From Cadophora sp. MPI-SDFR-AT-0126 (lineage: Eukaryota > Ascomycota > Leotiomycetes > Helotiales > Ploettnerulaceae), in assembly GCA_020747065.1 (NCBI GenBank), contig JAGMVK010000007.1:1674001-1738000 (forward strand): a DNA stretch of 64,000 nt, written 5' to 3'. The notes under the pieces were generated by a model, which saw only the letters and a program-made list of their open reading frames with translations, did not search any database and was not told where the DNA came from. Position numbers and translations under genes: made by a program. Below are positions 1 through 11,999 of the stretch, one piece after another; position 1 is the first letter of the stretch, and every line of letters starts with the position of its first letter.

Positions 1-240
1 ACTGGATCTTGGATCTTCCTACACCCAACGCCCTGTGTTTTCTTTTCCCGCATCCGCATCTGTACGACAACCGGGTTGCCTCAGCTGGGCGAATCCTAGC
101 GACTCGGCCTACCTCTCGAGATCCCCCAGAAATCACCAGCCTCTCCAAATACCTTGTTCCACAGCGTCGTCGCCAGCAAACGGCCTTTTAAACTTCTCAT
201 GCATCCTATCCACCGTTCGGCTGACCTCTGAGTTGCCAGA
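1..240. other. Leader region of the first gene
   Basis: This is non-coding sequence at the window edge, directly upstream of the ATG at 241. Short open frames are present on both strands, but none has a recognisable product. It probably holds the 5' untranslated region and part of the promoter of the large gene that follows. The upstream limit lies outside the window. Confidence 0.4.
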
Positions 241-3200
241 ATGGGTGCCGATCGTAAAGGTCCTCCATTACCTGCGCCAACGGAGACTGATAGCACCACT
301 GGAGGAACAGAGCTTGGATCGAGGATCACTGACAAGAGCCAGTTTACACTGCCAGAGGACGGAAGCCCTGTCACCATATCTACACGGCGCAAGAAGGGCG
401 ACAAGGACGGACACGGCCTCAGCACGAACAAATCACAAACGTCTCTGTTGATCGAATATTTTGAAGGCGGAAAAGGCAGTCAGGCTGACTCTCGACGACC
501 TTCTGTTCGAGTGAAAGTACGACCATCCTCGAAGAGCAAAAGCAAATCGTCGAATGACCACATTCAAATCACCGAGCGTGGAAGCAACCGCAAGGCTTCA
601 TACACCAAACGAATTCAACTATCGCCAAACGTCAAGAGCGACAAGTCGTTAGTGCTAGAAGGAGAAGGCGACGATCACAGCCTGCACTCCTACCGATCAG
701 CTACCGAGGAGTCGAATGTTACATCTCGAGGCGGTGGTCCAATTGAGGTGGAGATAATGCCTAGAAGACATGGAAGTCCGCTGATTCCCACTGGCGAGAG
801 CTCGTCAAAGTATGTACAACAAAACACATCCGACATCTCATCGATGCCCGCAGACAGTTTTCTCGATGGCAAATCTCGAGAACCAGAAAGAAAGCGCAGT
901 CGAAGTCTGTCCCGGGGTGAGGTATTAGCTGCCGGAGCTGGTGCTGGCCTAGTCGCTGGCGCAGCTGCTGATAAGTTGAGGACACCCTCGCGACGACGGA
1001 GTCGAAGTCTCAGCCGTGAGCGGATAGTAGCCCAAAAGGCTGTGGAGAAAGTTCGAGGGGATAAGTCGGAGAGGCGGCGGAAGCATAGTAGCAGAAGTCG
1101 AAGTGTTAGCGGGGAACATACAACAGAGGGTGTGAAATCCCCACGACGACGATCCAGTCGAACCCATCACGAGGAATCTATGGTGTCAGGGGCAGACTCA
1201 AGCTTGCTCAATTCTCATCTGAGTGGAAAGTCTGGCGATGCATACTCCTTCCGGTCTGGTACCTCAAAATCCTCCATCAATAATCCTAAGCTTCTTGAGA
1301 CGGTTGAAGATGCTATTCGACGACTAATTCTTCCCGAGCTGACTGCACTTAAGCGGGAGCAGAGCAAACATCAAACTCGTGATCGGGAACGAGAGCGAGA
1401 TCGCAGGGGCTCTATCACTTCAGGTAGTGCTATCTCAAGAGATTCCAGGGAGGAGACTTCAAGTACTCGACGCCTATCGGATCGGGGCAGTGAGTCTTCT
1501 ACCAAGCCAAAGGTTGTGCTCAATGATACCGAAGTCTTGTCAGGCAACACCATCAAAGGTCGTAAAGACAGAAATATCAGTCGTGTAGTGAACGATTCTC
1601 CAAGAAGCTTTGAACGCGAGACCTCGGAAGAGACTGTTGTCAGGGATGGAGAGAAAATCCACAAGAAGCGCAGCAGCGATGGACACAAGGGTCTCAAAAT
1701 GGCAGCCGCCGGAGCTGGACTTGGTGCGCTGACGGCAGCCGCATTGCACAAGCATCAGTCAGAGGAGTCGCTCGAGGAAGAACGAAAAGAACGACGAAGA
1801 AGAAGGACGAAGAGTCGCAGCAGGAGTGACAGTCTTGCTGAGAGTTATGAGGAGCGTGATTACGAAACTATTCCCCCGCCGATGCCGCTGATGAGCGACA
1901 TCAATGCTTCAGAGATCACCAGAAGCTCCATCTTGTCAGCAGAAACGGAGAGGCCTCATTCAGCAAGTCAAGAAAGAGTCACCCAAGTCCGTGAGGTGTC
2001 TCGAGGTGTTGTATCACCGGCATCCAGCACGCCCACAAGAACCTCAATCCAACTTCAACAAGGTCTTGGAACTCAACACTCTAATTACTCACGTGGAAAT
2101 CTGAGTCTGCATGACCTCCCAAGTCAACCAGTCCACGAAGAGGAGTACGAATTGGATGAACATGGCAGAAAAGTTCCCATGCAGTATTCGCCCGACCGCG
2201 AGGATTCCTTGTTAGAGGAGGAGCACCGTGGAGGCAAGGGACGCGCATTGGCAGCTGGCCTCGGTGGTGCTGCTCTTGGTGCAGGTTTGGGAGCTGCTGC
2301 TATGCATCATCGTAATGACAGCGATGATCACCACGACCCCGAGCTTCTTGAGGATGACCATCACGACTATTACCAGAACAATCAGGAAGTTCCTCCGCCT
2401 CTACGATATGTTCCCTACGCCCAGGAACGTCGTGGTTTGAGTCCAATTCAAAGCGTCTCCGGTTACACCGAAGGAGACCCAGATATACAACACAGAGATT
2501 CGAGATTAACTCACAGCACGGGTTCTTACTCTTCCCTGAACAAGTCACCTCAACACGCCCGATCTGGGAGGTCCATGAAGTCTCTCGACTCGCTTGGCAA
2601 TGTGCATGGTAACCGTCACGACTTTGCGGAAGTGCGACAGGGAGGTCTGACTGACTCCGAGCTTACCCAAGATGCCGAGTACTGGGAGGAGCAACACCGG
2701 GAGAATGACCGTAACCGTGAGCTCGGCTCCCCAGGAAGCTATCGTAGTTCTGGGCTGGATTACAAGCACAACTCCAATTACACCGACGACAGTATGGACC
2801 GCCCCCGTCTGGATCGTGTTGCTACGGGTCAAAATGTCCGTGGTCTTGGAGCAATCCCGGATTATGTCCACACTCCTGTTGCTGTCGAATCCGCCGTCGC
2901 CTCACTAGTAAACGAATCAGAACTGACAAGAGATTCTGGATTTTCGAACGATGGCCAATATCATCGCAGAGGCTCGTATGCTTCTTTCGAAGATGGCTCC
3001 GAAAGGCAGTTCACTAGCCGTGGGAACAGCCCAACCAAGCACGATGCCTCGCGAGATCTTGAATATGACGAATCGGACCGTGGGACTTCGAGTCAACGAA
3101 ACAGCCCATCAAAGTATGCTGAAGAGTATGATATCGATGAGCAAGGCAGGAAGATTGCAATGCCAAAATACAAAAGCCACAAGACAGAGCAGGCTATTGC

Positions 3201-5962
3201 CGCGGGTGTAGCAGCTGCTGTCTTGGCAAGTCGAAGCAAGAAGCACTCGGATGCCGATCAGATCAAATATGAAGATAGACTGGAGCATACGGGGGCGCCA
3301 TTGCACATGTCTTTCAAAGAACGAGCAATGGAAGGTCAGGGACAGATACCTTCTCCTCGACACAGCATCGACGTTCCCCTGAGCGAGGTTGCGAGCCATG
3401 AGCAGCTCAAATTAGGTGCTAGCGGACTTCCCGACATGCATGACCCAATGCCCGAAATTGGATATGGCGATGGAGAGTCGGAAGTAGATACTAATCCCTC
3501 CATCATTCAGGGACCTGGCGGAGCTCAAGAGACGACCAGAGATCACTGGTCTGGAAAAGCAACATCCCAGGCACATTTGGACACTGCCTCGAGCCACGGC
3601 CATGTGTCTGATTCTAATCTCAAGACTGCTGAAGCAGCGCTCATTGGTGCTGCAGTAGGTGCTGGAGGGGCGGCTGCCGTTGCACAACACAATCGAGAAG
3701 TGAGTGGAGATCACGATGATGAGTGGCAGCGAACATCAGGAGAAAGGAAACGTGACACCCTCATCACAAACCCATATGAAGGAACAAGTCCTATTGCAGC
3801 GATTGGTGGTGATCTTGACCGTGATCTTCTGGGCCAAGCAGGATTTCAAGGTCTCGGCAACAATTTCACTCCTGCCAAATTGGACTACCAATCTGCTAGG
3901 GTCACTTCTCCCAAAGATGAGGGCTATATCTCATCCGCGCCCAATGCTCGGTCTCCCGGTGCTGCTACACCTGAGCCACGAATCAAAGGAGTTGGCTTCC
4001 TCGACCAAGATGCTGAGGGTGGAGCTGATAACATGGCGGGAGAAGACCCATTCTACACCCCAAAGCATGCTCGTCACCTCAGTGGTATGTCTCATGGAAT
4101 GGGATCACCAATTTACGATAGCGCTACTGGAAATGGCATCGACCGCATTCAATCGAAGGACATTGTTGCCTTGATGGATCACGTAAGTTACTTCCGAGTC
4201 TGCTAATGACATTTCACTAACCATCCACAGCTTACTGTTCGTGATGCCCAAAGAAGCGCCCGTGACACCGAAATTCTCGTCACACTCGTCCGCGCTGCAG
4301 CAGACATGAGAAATTCCTTTGAGGACATGAAGCGTCTGCTTGCCGATACGGAAGATGTTATCATCACCGAGGTTCAGAGCAACACCGATAAGTCCGTCCA
4401 AAAAGCTATCAATGGCCCAAGACCTCAACCACAGAGCGGGCCACGCTCCATTCGACAGGGCTCACAAGATGAGATGTTCGATGACATCCCCAACAAGAAG
4501 AGAAATGTGTTCAGGAGGGCACTCAAGGGATTAAGCATGAAGAGCTCCAATGATCTCGGGAAGATTGAAGAGATGTTGGTGCAACTGTTGGGCGAGGTGG
4601 AAGGACTCAAAATTGCTCAAGGCCTGAAGGTTGACAGCCACCCTGGAGAGTCCTACGATGATCTTGGACAAGAAGGCAATTACGACGACCGAGGATATGA
4701 GCCCGAAGGAAATGCAGGAACATCCACTGCCAGCCATGCCAGCCAGTCAGGCCATCTCTCGATTCCTCATTCACGTGGAACAAGCGCCACGAGACTGTTC
4801 GATAATCGGAAGTTCTCCGATCACCGTATCAGCACTGTACCTGAGGGCGATGAAGAAGAGCTCGATCATAATGAGCAAGTGGTCCTAGATAACCAGTTCG
4901 AGAACAACGAACAGCTACTCACTCCGACTCGGGAAATCTCTCGTGGTGGTTCAGCCCCTCTCGGCACGCCGCCCCAACAATATGTTGCGCCCGCTTCTTT
5001 GAGCAACGAAAACACACCTAGAACCGACAAGAGCAAGAAGCATAAATCAAGTAGCTCTTCAGGCTGGATACCCAAAGTATCCCGTTGGTCTGAGACCACT
5101 GCTTCTACCGTTCTGCGTGGATTCAGAAGTAGTGGACGCAACAGCGGACGCAAAGGGGAAGAACAGTACCAAGACCCACCGTCGCGGTCTGGGTCCGATC
5201 TAGGAAATTATGCAGACAATGACCCTTACGGCGATGACAAACTCCATTCCGGATTCTCGGAAGATCAAATCGACCAGCAGTACAACGAGAGTGAGCCTCC
5301 AGTATCGCGTTTACCACCTGAAGATCCAAAATACAAGGCTCATCGCAATTCGCTCAACTTGCAACATCCTCAACCACGGGTCGGGCCAACTCATCGTTAC
5401 CAGACAGCTTTGGAATCGCAAGCCGACAACTTCGATTCGCCCATGTCTCCAAGATCCCTCGACTGGGGCTCTCAGACAAGTCTCAATCGCTTGCCACCGC
5501 AACACACAAATCGATACAGTAATGGCACAAACAATACTGGGAACATGTCACCCGTTTCTGATGGCGGATACTCCAACGGCTCTGCATCAAATCAGCCTCC
5601 CCAACGGCCACCCAAGGAACCGCTGGCCCCAGAACGACCACCAAAGATTCGAACAGGCAAGCTTCAGAAGCCAAGTCCTCTCAGTAATGAGCACCTGCCC
5701 ATGGACTACGATCCAGCAAGTTCACCAAGGTCCGCTCCTAGATCAATGCCCACCGGTGTTCCTGCCAGGAAGCCAACAGGCCCAAGAAGTATGAGTTCGG
5801 CGTCAAAGAGCGGCGAACTCAACAGAGACGAAACAGTCATCCGTCGAAACAAGAACAGAGGTACATGAATTATCTTCTCGCAATACAACTCAAGACTAAC
5901 CCGCTCTAGATACATTTGGCACGATAGCGAGTAATCAAAGCGGCGAGTCCGAAACTTTTTAA
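241..5962 (+). CDS. Giant low-complexity fungal protein with Arg/Ser and Gly/Ala repeat patches
   Basis: I model three exons, 241-4182, 4231-5860 and 5910-5962, giving about 1,874 residues. The introns are 48 and 49 nt. The second has a CTAAC branch site and moves the stop from an early TGA to the TAA at 5960-5962. The protein is very hydrophilic and rich in Ser, Arg, Glu and His. It carries three Arg/Ser motifs of the type RSRSLSR. It also has five Gly/Ala-rich hydrophobic patches, near residues 226, 483, 667, 983 and 1130, most of them followed by basic residues. A motif Y-(E/D)-(L/I)-D-E-x-G-R-K occurs near residues 637 and 963. The most normal-looking part is about residues 1310-1440, starting LTVRDAQRSARDTEILV, with predicted helices. 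Similar proteins are sometimes called involucrin-repeat or hypothetical in fungi. The function is unknown to me. The Gly/Ala patches could be glycine-zipper membrane-associating helices, which is inference. Confidence 0.85.
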
Positions 5963-7948
5963 GAAAAATAGAGTTCGGCAAAATATCTCACGATAACGGA
6001 ACATATTCCGCTCAACACATCTTTCCCATTATGGATGCTACTGGATAGCATCTCATCTTCTATGGGTGGATTGTTTGCACATACGCATGGGGTTTTTCAT
6101 TTTTTGCTTTCACTGTGTCTATTCAGACATATAGAATGGGGGTGATGCACCGGGCCTGATTGGCAGATCCATCTGGCACTGCCAGGATAGTGAGCGGAAG
6201 CTGGAGCTCAAGCTGCAGCAAGGTACCGATACGTGAGGGGAATACCGAGGAAGGGAAGAGGTTGGTAAACTTTTGATGACGATATGACGACTTATGATGA
6301 TTTTTTTTCTCTGCTTGATCGATCACAAAATCTGGAGGGGACGAGGGGAGAGATTGATGGTGCAGAGAGAGCGATGATTAAAAATGCATATACCTTAGGC
6401 TTTAATGGATGGTGTTTACTCTTTTCTCATTTAAGATTGTCTTGCTTTGGTCATTGTGTGCCAAGAAAGTACGAAGCTATCTACGTCCGTAGGCTCGGAC
6501 CAGGTTTCAAAGTTCGTCACCGGCTGTTTCCTCATATATGTTTCCTAAATTATGCTCAACTTGGCGGGTCTTATGTCTCCGGTCAATACAATCATGCCGC
6601 TGTTCGAATATCAGGTCGATAGTCCTACAGCATCCGTAGTCAAGTTCCTCTCGAAACAGAAATAGACAATCTACTTCTCTACTTACCTACCTTTTCAAAG
6701 CTGTATGATCCAATGTCTGCTCGACAGTAGCCCGCTGTTGAGTAGGTCGGATTTCTGAATCCGCTGTTTGGATAGTTCCTGCTCGCTTGAAATGGAGAAG
6801 AAACTGACAATCGATGAAGTGGGTACTTGGTAATGAACGGTACCATCACCGGTGCATCGACACAATGTAACGAACCACCGTGATCACATACTGCAATAGC
6901 TGTTCGAATGGGAGTCCAACTGTCTCTAGGGCGAGTTGGAATGCGACTGACGGCTGGGATCCAGTATCTGGTATTGGGGCGGCGGATTATCGAAATATGC
7001 TGAGTTTGAGCATGGCTGGTGTCCTGAATACGGGGGTTTGAAAAGGAGGAGTGGTTTTGGAGAGGTGGCAGATGAGGGGTGGGTAAGCGAGGCGAGGGTC
7101 GCGAGAAAGTAAATAGTAGGATTTGGAGCACTGTGGGGCGAAAATGATAGCATGGTGCTCGTGGTAGGAATGACAGATATATATTACGCTTATTTGAATT
7201 GAAAGCTTTCTATATTGAAGGAAGAAATGACCTTCAGTTCAATTTTTCCTCCCCTTTCCGTCGAGGGCCTGTATAACCAAATGTTATTCCGTCAAAATCA
7301 GAACATATCCTTTTGCTCTCCAGGCGAACCCCACTTGAATCAGCGTAGCAAATAAGTTGAGCTCGTGTGAAGCTTGTGGCTTGACTCCTGATAGACTCAT
7401 GAAGGAGAAGATCTTTGCTCCAGAAACTGATGACGAGCATATAAACGTGATTGACCTTTGAGAAATGACCATATTCCCTCTTGCTTCGGACTTCAGAAAG
7501 TTTGCAGACTCAGGTTGCCTGCCAGTCAGCCAGCCATCATCACTTCATCCGGAGTGTCAGATTTCCCACGGTTTTTGTTTTTAGAGCTCAAGAAACAAGA
7601 AAAACCAATCAGCTCCACGCCTAAACCCAAGGCACCATTCCACACACGTCAGACAATTCTCGCTTCGTCGTTCGCCTCTGCCTTCCCCAGGCTTCTCAAC
7701 TCGCAGTGTGGGGCTTGTGGGCGCATGGCAGGTGTGGGCTAATCGCATTGACCCACCAAACACGCCTGACACGCCTCCAAGACTTGATCGCCAACTCATA
7801 ATCCAAGCGATATCAAGCCTCGGTTTTCTTTTTCTATTCTGCACCTTCAATGTAACTTTTTGTATTCTTCTCTTCTGTTCTTCCTTAAATTTGCTACTAT
7901 TACAGCTGCTCCTCAGCAAAGAAAATAATTCAATCTCGAGAACCAACA
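5963..7948. other. Intergenic region, 2 kb
   Basis: This stretch holds the 3' end of the first gene and the promoter and leader of the zinc transporter. The 100 nt before 7949 are T- and CT-rich, as is common for fungal leaders. On the minus strand a frame stays open from 7131 to 6679 (150 codons, non-ATG start), with three cysteines and no family I recognise. I do not call it a gene. Confidence 0.4.
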
Positions 7949-9775
7949 ATGGCGCCGCATAGCCATGAGCACAGCGCCTCTGACGAACATGGCCATGGAG
8001 ATGGCCACGATCATGCTCATTCACACTCGAGAGGCTTGAGCAAGTCGACACGCTTGATGATTATTATTGGCATCTCCTTCTCCTTCTTCGTCGCAGAAAT
8101 CTCTGGTAAATGCCCATCTTCCTCCTCTCTAGATTTAGGACCACGTGATGATGTATCATTATCAACACTTTCCGATATCATGCAAGGACTTTGGCTGATT
8201 AGGTGCTGTAGTCGGCTTTTACACGCATTCATTGGCTCTAGTAGCTGATGCATTCCACTATGTATGATCTGCTTCCTTGTCTTTGATCTATTATAAGGAA
8301 GTTCGGCTAATGATTATGATGTATAGATGAACGACCTAGTCGGATTTATTGTAGCTTTGATAGCGGTTAGGGTAGGCGACCTTGAGTCTCTACGATTGTT
8401 TTGGGTGCAATTGCTGATGGTGTTGGATAGATCTCAATGAAAGAGAAGACACCAAAAGGGTTGTCATTCGGATGGCAACGGGCTCAATTATTGGGAGCAT
8501 TCTTCAACGGAGTATTCCTTTTGGTATGTCCACTTTCCCAGCTCTCTTGGTAAATGGTTCAGATTGGACCGACCGACTAACTTCACTGGTACAGGCGCTT
8601 GGTGTCAGCATTTTCCTACAATCTATCGAAAGATTCGTATCACTTGAAAGTAAATATCAGCTCGCTTCGATTCAAAATACATAATCTGATCTGGCATTTA
8701 GGAGTCGAGAATCCCATGCTAGTCCTCATACTGGGCTGTACTGGCCTCGCCTTGAACATCATCAGTGCCGTATTCCTCCACGGTATGTCCCTCAGCTAGT
8801 TGAATGATATCCTAGACCATTACTGATAGATCCGATCCAGAACACGACCACGGCCCATCCTCACTTCCAAACGTAGAGGAAACAGATAGTGCCAGGATCG
8901 AGCTGACAGATGTATGTAGTGTCTGTTTCCTAAGCTTTCCCGATCCAAACTAACAATGGCAGTCCCGCAACTCCCACAAAGATCACAGACATAAAGTCGA
9001 CTCAAGCAAAGCCGGCCATGGTCATGATCTTGGCATGATGGGTGTACTCATCCATGTCATTGGTGATGCGATCAATAACATTGGTGTCATCATTGCTGCT
9101 GCCGTCATCTGGAAGGCCAAATACGAGGCGCGATTCTACGCCGATCCTGGCGTCAGTCTTGGTATTGCGATTATGATTTTCGCCAGTGCCATTCCCTTGG
9201 GTAAGACCATATTCTCCACATTTCGTCCTATTCTTCACAGCAAGATATCTCATAGTCTCAACGACTAACAAACCACAGTCAAAAACAGCGGATCTATCCT
9301 CCTGGAGTCCGTTCCCCTGGGCGTAAACCCCGACGACATCCAACACGACCTCGAGAAAGTCTCCAACGTCCTCTCAATCCACGAACTACACGTCTGGAGA
9401 CTCTCGCAGCACAAAGCGCTCGCTTCAGCGCACGTCCTGACATCCGACGACTCGCTGAGCAATTTCATGGTCCAGGCCAAGCGCATCAATGAGTGTCTCC
9501 ACGCATACGGCATCCATTCGACGACTCTGCAGCCTGAACTGGTGAGCGAGCAAGAGATGGAAGGGAGGAAGAGCGGTGTGAGTGTGAAGCGGGAAGATGC
9601 GATTGAGGTAGCTGTGGATCATGGGAAGGCTGTTGAGATAGGGGAGTCGACTGCGACGAGAGAGGCGAGTAGCGCGGCGGATGTTAGGAAGAGAGTGCTG
9701 AGTCAGGTGAATTTGGTTAAATGTCGGATTGCTTGCGGGACTGTGTGCGAGGGATTTACCTGCTGTGCGAAGTAA
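7949..9775 (+). CDS. ZRC1: Zinc transporter of the cation diffusion facilitator family (ZRC1/COT1-like)
   Basis: I model nine exons: 7949-8105, 8203-8261, 8327-8371, 8431-8523, 8595-8649, 8702-8782, 8841-8911, 8963-9200 and 9279-9775. All phases agree, giving 431 residues. The product should exchange protons for cytosolic zinc (possibly cobalt) and load it into the vacuole or ER. The N-terminus is His-rich (HSHEH, HGHGDGHDHAHSHS), followed by TM1. The two metal-site HxxxD motifs of the family are visible as HSLALVADAFHYMND in TM2 and HVIGDAINN in TM5. A His/Asp-rich cytosolic loop lies between TM4 and TM5. The C-terminal domain contains ELHVWRLSQHKALASAHV, typical of CDF ferredoxin-like ends. 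The last 80 residues are less conserved and finish in a Cys-containing tail. The gene is intron-dense compared with its neighbours. Zinc export is established for the family; the exact metal here is inferred. Confidence 0.93.
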
Positions 9776-10616
9776 GGCCAGCTGAGCTGTCAGTCTTGCA
9801 GCTAATGCCATTTCGAGTCCATCACTTTTCATCTTCGGAGATCATTTGTAAGGCTATTTGTAAGGCTTAATCATCAGTCAGTCCGGTAGGTCCTTCTCTC
9901 CAAAATATTGTCCAGACTCGTCACTCTTTTCTTCTTTCATCACCATGCTGCGGGGCATGAGAGGCCGGGCGATGCTCGCGTAATGGACCAGAGTAAACAT
10001 GACAGAAAGCGAGGAGGCTGGGAAAACGTGGGGAGAAAGACTTGTGGATGAACAAACAAAATTATAATGGGGAAAAATTTTTTGGAGAAACTAGAAAAAA
10101 ATATCCTTTGGTTAAGGTATGGATGATAAAGCGCCAACTATAACTGAATGTCAAGACGTGATTTGGGCAGCCGCAGCCGAGCCTTGATCTGTACCAACAT
10201 GGGTGCTGCTTTTTCGGCTCGAATTTCATGATGTGTGAGATATGTGATGAAGATGTTTCGATATAGAAATACGCGCCATTTCTTCCTCGTGGCAGAGTAT
10301 CTTCTGTACGATCAAATGCTCATATACGGAATGAAGCGAGCAGAATCAGCTGAAAGCTGTGTCGAGAGGGAAAGTACTTGCCGTCTTTCTACCAACTATC
10401 ACTTCATGGGACAATATAGGACTTGGTTGAGAACGAAAAATGAGACCGCCCACGTAGTATGAAACTCTCAAAAGAGCATTATCCATATACAATTCGATTA
10501 TATACATTGCTTGTGTGCACATACACAGATCTGATATCTCCAAAACACCGTGGCCAATGCACCAATCCAACCATGATCTATCCCAAAAAGCAATTTTGTA
10601 CGATTCGTGCATCTCA
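9776..10616. other. Convergent intergenic region
   Basis: This is the 3' side of both the zinc transporter (plus) and the PLC-like gene (minus). It is fairly AT-rich, with poly-A and poly-T runs near 10070-10100. I see no supported gene, RNA or repeat here. Confidence 0.4.
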
Positions 10617-11999
10617 TCACAATAACATCACACCCACAACCACTGCACAGACCATCGCTAACCACGTCATCCTCTCATACGCACTCATCGCAGCACTTGC
10701 AGGCAATCCACAGCAATCTCGAGTGTACGTCACATTATTGTACTTTGCTGCAACCTCGAACACTGTGCCGTTCCCAACATTATAATAATCCACATTCAGA
10801 AACTTCGGCGGGAATCCCCAACTGGAATTGCAGTTCGCAGTTCCGTTCCCCAGACTTCCAACCCCGGTAACGTTGTTGGTGATGTTTAGGAGCGGAATAT
10901 TTGGGACGAGAATTGAATTTCCGAGAAGTTTGATGTCGTAGTTGAGATTGTGATTCATGAGATACAAGCGGTTCTTAGCCTGCTCCTCGGCGAGATTCGG
11001 GGGACGCTGAACAGTGCATGGAAAGTTGCGATCAACGGGGTCGAATGGCGTCTCCCACATCTGCGAAAACTCGTCTAGGATCCAGGGGACGGCTGTTTGG
11101 TTGGCTTCATAGTCCATGAAGAAGACTACACGCCTGCCTTGCAGGATCATAGAGGCGAGAGTTGGCCAGTCATTGAGTCCCATGGGGATCTTTGGAGGTA
11201 CGTAAGCGTAATTCTGGAGGTTGGTCCTTTCGATGAAGGGTTGGTAGGTGGTCACGGCATTGTAGGCACCGTTTCCGAGGAGGATCGTGATAACGTCGTA
11301 TGGGTGCGAGTGTACCCAGTCGTAGACTTTCGAGAGATAGTCTGTTATGGGACCAGCGTCGAGGACATCGCAGGAGCCGTGGCAGAAATGTGGTATATCT
11401 CCTACGAAGTGCATTTGTCCCTGCAGAAGACGGATCCCATCGTTTAATTGTGTAGTCACATCCAAAGCCTGGTTTGCTGCTGCGTTTCCAGGTCTGATGA
11501 ATGGTGAATTGTGTGCTGCTACCTCTGTGATATTTCCGTAACTTCGACCGCAGAACTCGACATAATTATTGCAGGGCGTGGTATTTGTAGGTTGGGGGGC
11601 GGTAGAAGTCGTCGCAGTCGCAGTGCCATTCATAGTCCCGTTTACGGAGAGAGTTGTTTGTGGTCGTCCAGTGAGGAAGAGTTGAGAATCTTCGCTCGTG
11701 GAGGTTTCTGTTGCGGTTCCATTGCTCGCAGTTATTATGCTTGTTCCTACGCCAAAAAGTGTCGTTGATCCTAGAGTCGTAGTTCGAGTGGTGGAGCCGC
11801 TGCTTATTGTCGAGACGATGGCAGATGTGGTAATTGCTGATGTCGAAGGCCTAGTCGAGGTCGAGGAATATGAGAGGTAGCTTCCTGTTGGAAGAGATGC
11901 TGAAGATGTGCCTTCCGATGTCCCGCTCAATGTGAGCACATCCTGAGATGCTGCAAGAGCAAAGAGGGAGCTGTAGGGAAGGATGCGTAAGAAGAGCAT
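10617..11999 (-). CDS. Secreted or GPI-anchored PLC-like phosphodiesterase (TIM-barrel)
   Basis: This is a single-exon gene of 460 residues. I chose the ATG at 11999 because it opens directly into a signal peptide (MLFLRILPYSSLFALAASQ); the frame continues upstream but would bury that signal. Residues 20-140 are a Ser/Thr-rich stalk, likely O-glycosylated. The catalytic barrel begins with CNNYVEFCGRSYGNITEVAAHNSPF, quoted here only as the anchor His163 in AHNSPF; the second histidine of PI-PLC-like folds is probably His197 in GQMH. The segment DVTTQLNDGIRLLQ and the HPYDVITILLGN strand are typical of fungal PLC-like phosphodiesterases. The C-terminus is hydrophobic (WLAMVCAVVVGVMLL) after small residues, as expected for GPI attachment. 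The substrate is unknown. Such proteins usually lack the calcium-binding C2/EF regions of signalling PLCs and act outside the cell. Confidence 0.85.
   Translation of the reverse strand: MLFLRILPYSSLFALAASQDVLTLSGTSEGTSSASLPTGSYLSYSSTSTRPSTSAITTSAIVSTISSGSTTRTTTLGSTTLFGVGTSIITASNGTATETSTSEDSQLFLTGRPQTTLSVNGTMNGTATATTSTAPQPTNTTPCNNYVEFCGRSYGNITEVAAHNSPFIRPGNAAANQALDVTTQLNDGIRLLQGQMHFVGDIPHFCHGSCDVLDAGPITDYLSKVYDWVHSHPYDVITILLGNGAYNAVTTYQPFIERTNLQNYAYVPPKIPMGLNDWPTLASMILQGRRVVFFMDYEANQTAVPWILDEFSQMWETPFDPVDRNFPCTVQRPPNLAEEQAKNRLYLMNHNLNYDIKLLGNSILVPNIPLLNITNNVTGVGSLGNGTANCNSSWGFPPKFLNVDYYNVGNGTVFEVAAKYNNVTYTRDCCGLPASAAMSAYERMTWLAMVCAVVVGVMLL

Noticed and set aside
35..451. 138-codon plus frame overlapping the start of the first gene
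   Set aside because: It overlaps the far longer first gene in another phase, and its composition looks random.
3704..4174. 156-codon plus frame inside the first gene
   Set aside because: It is a shadow of the large coding frame, with no independent start context or product.
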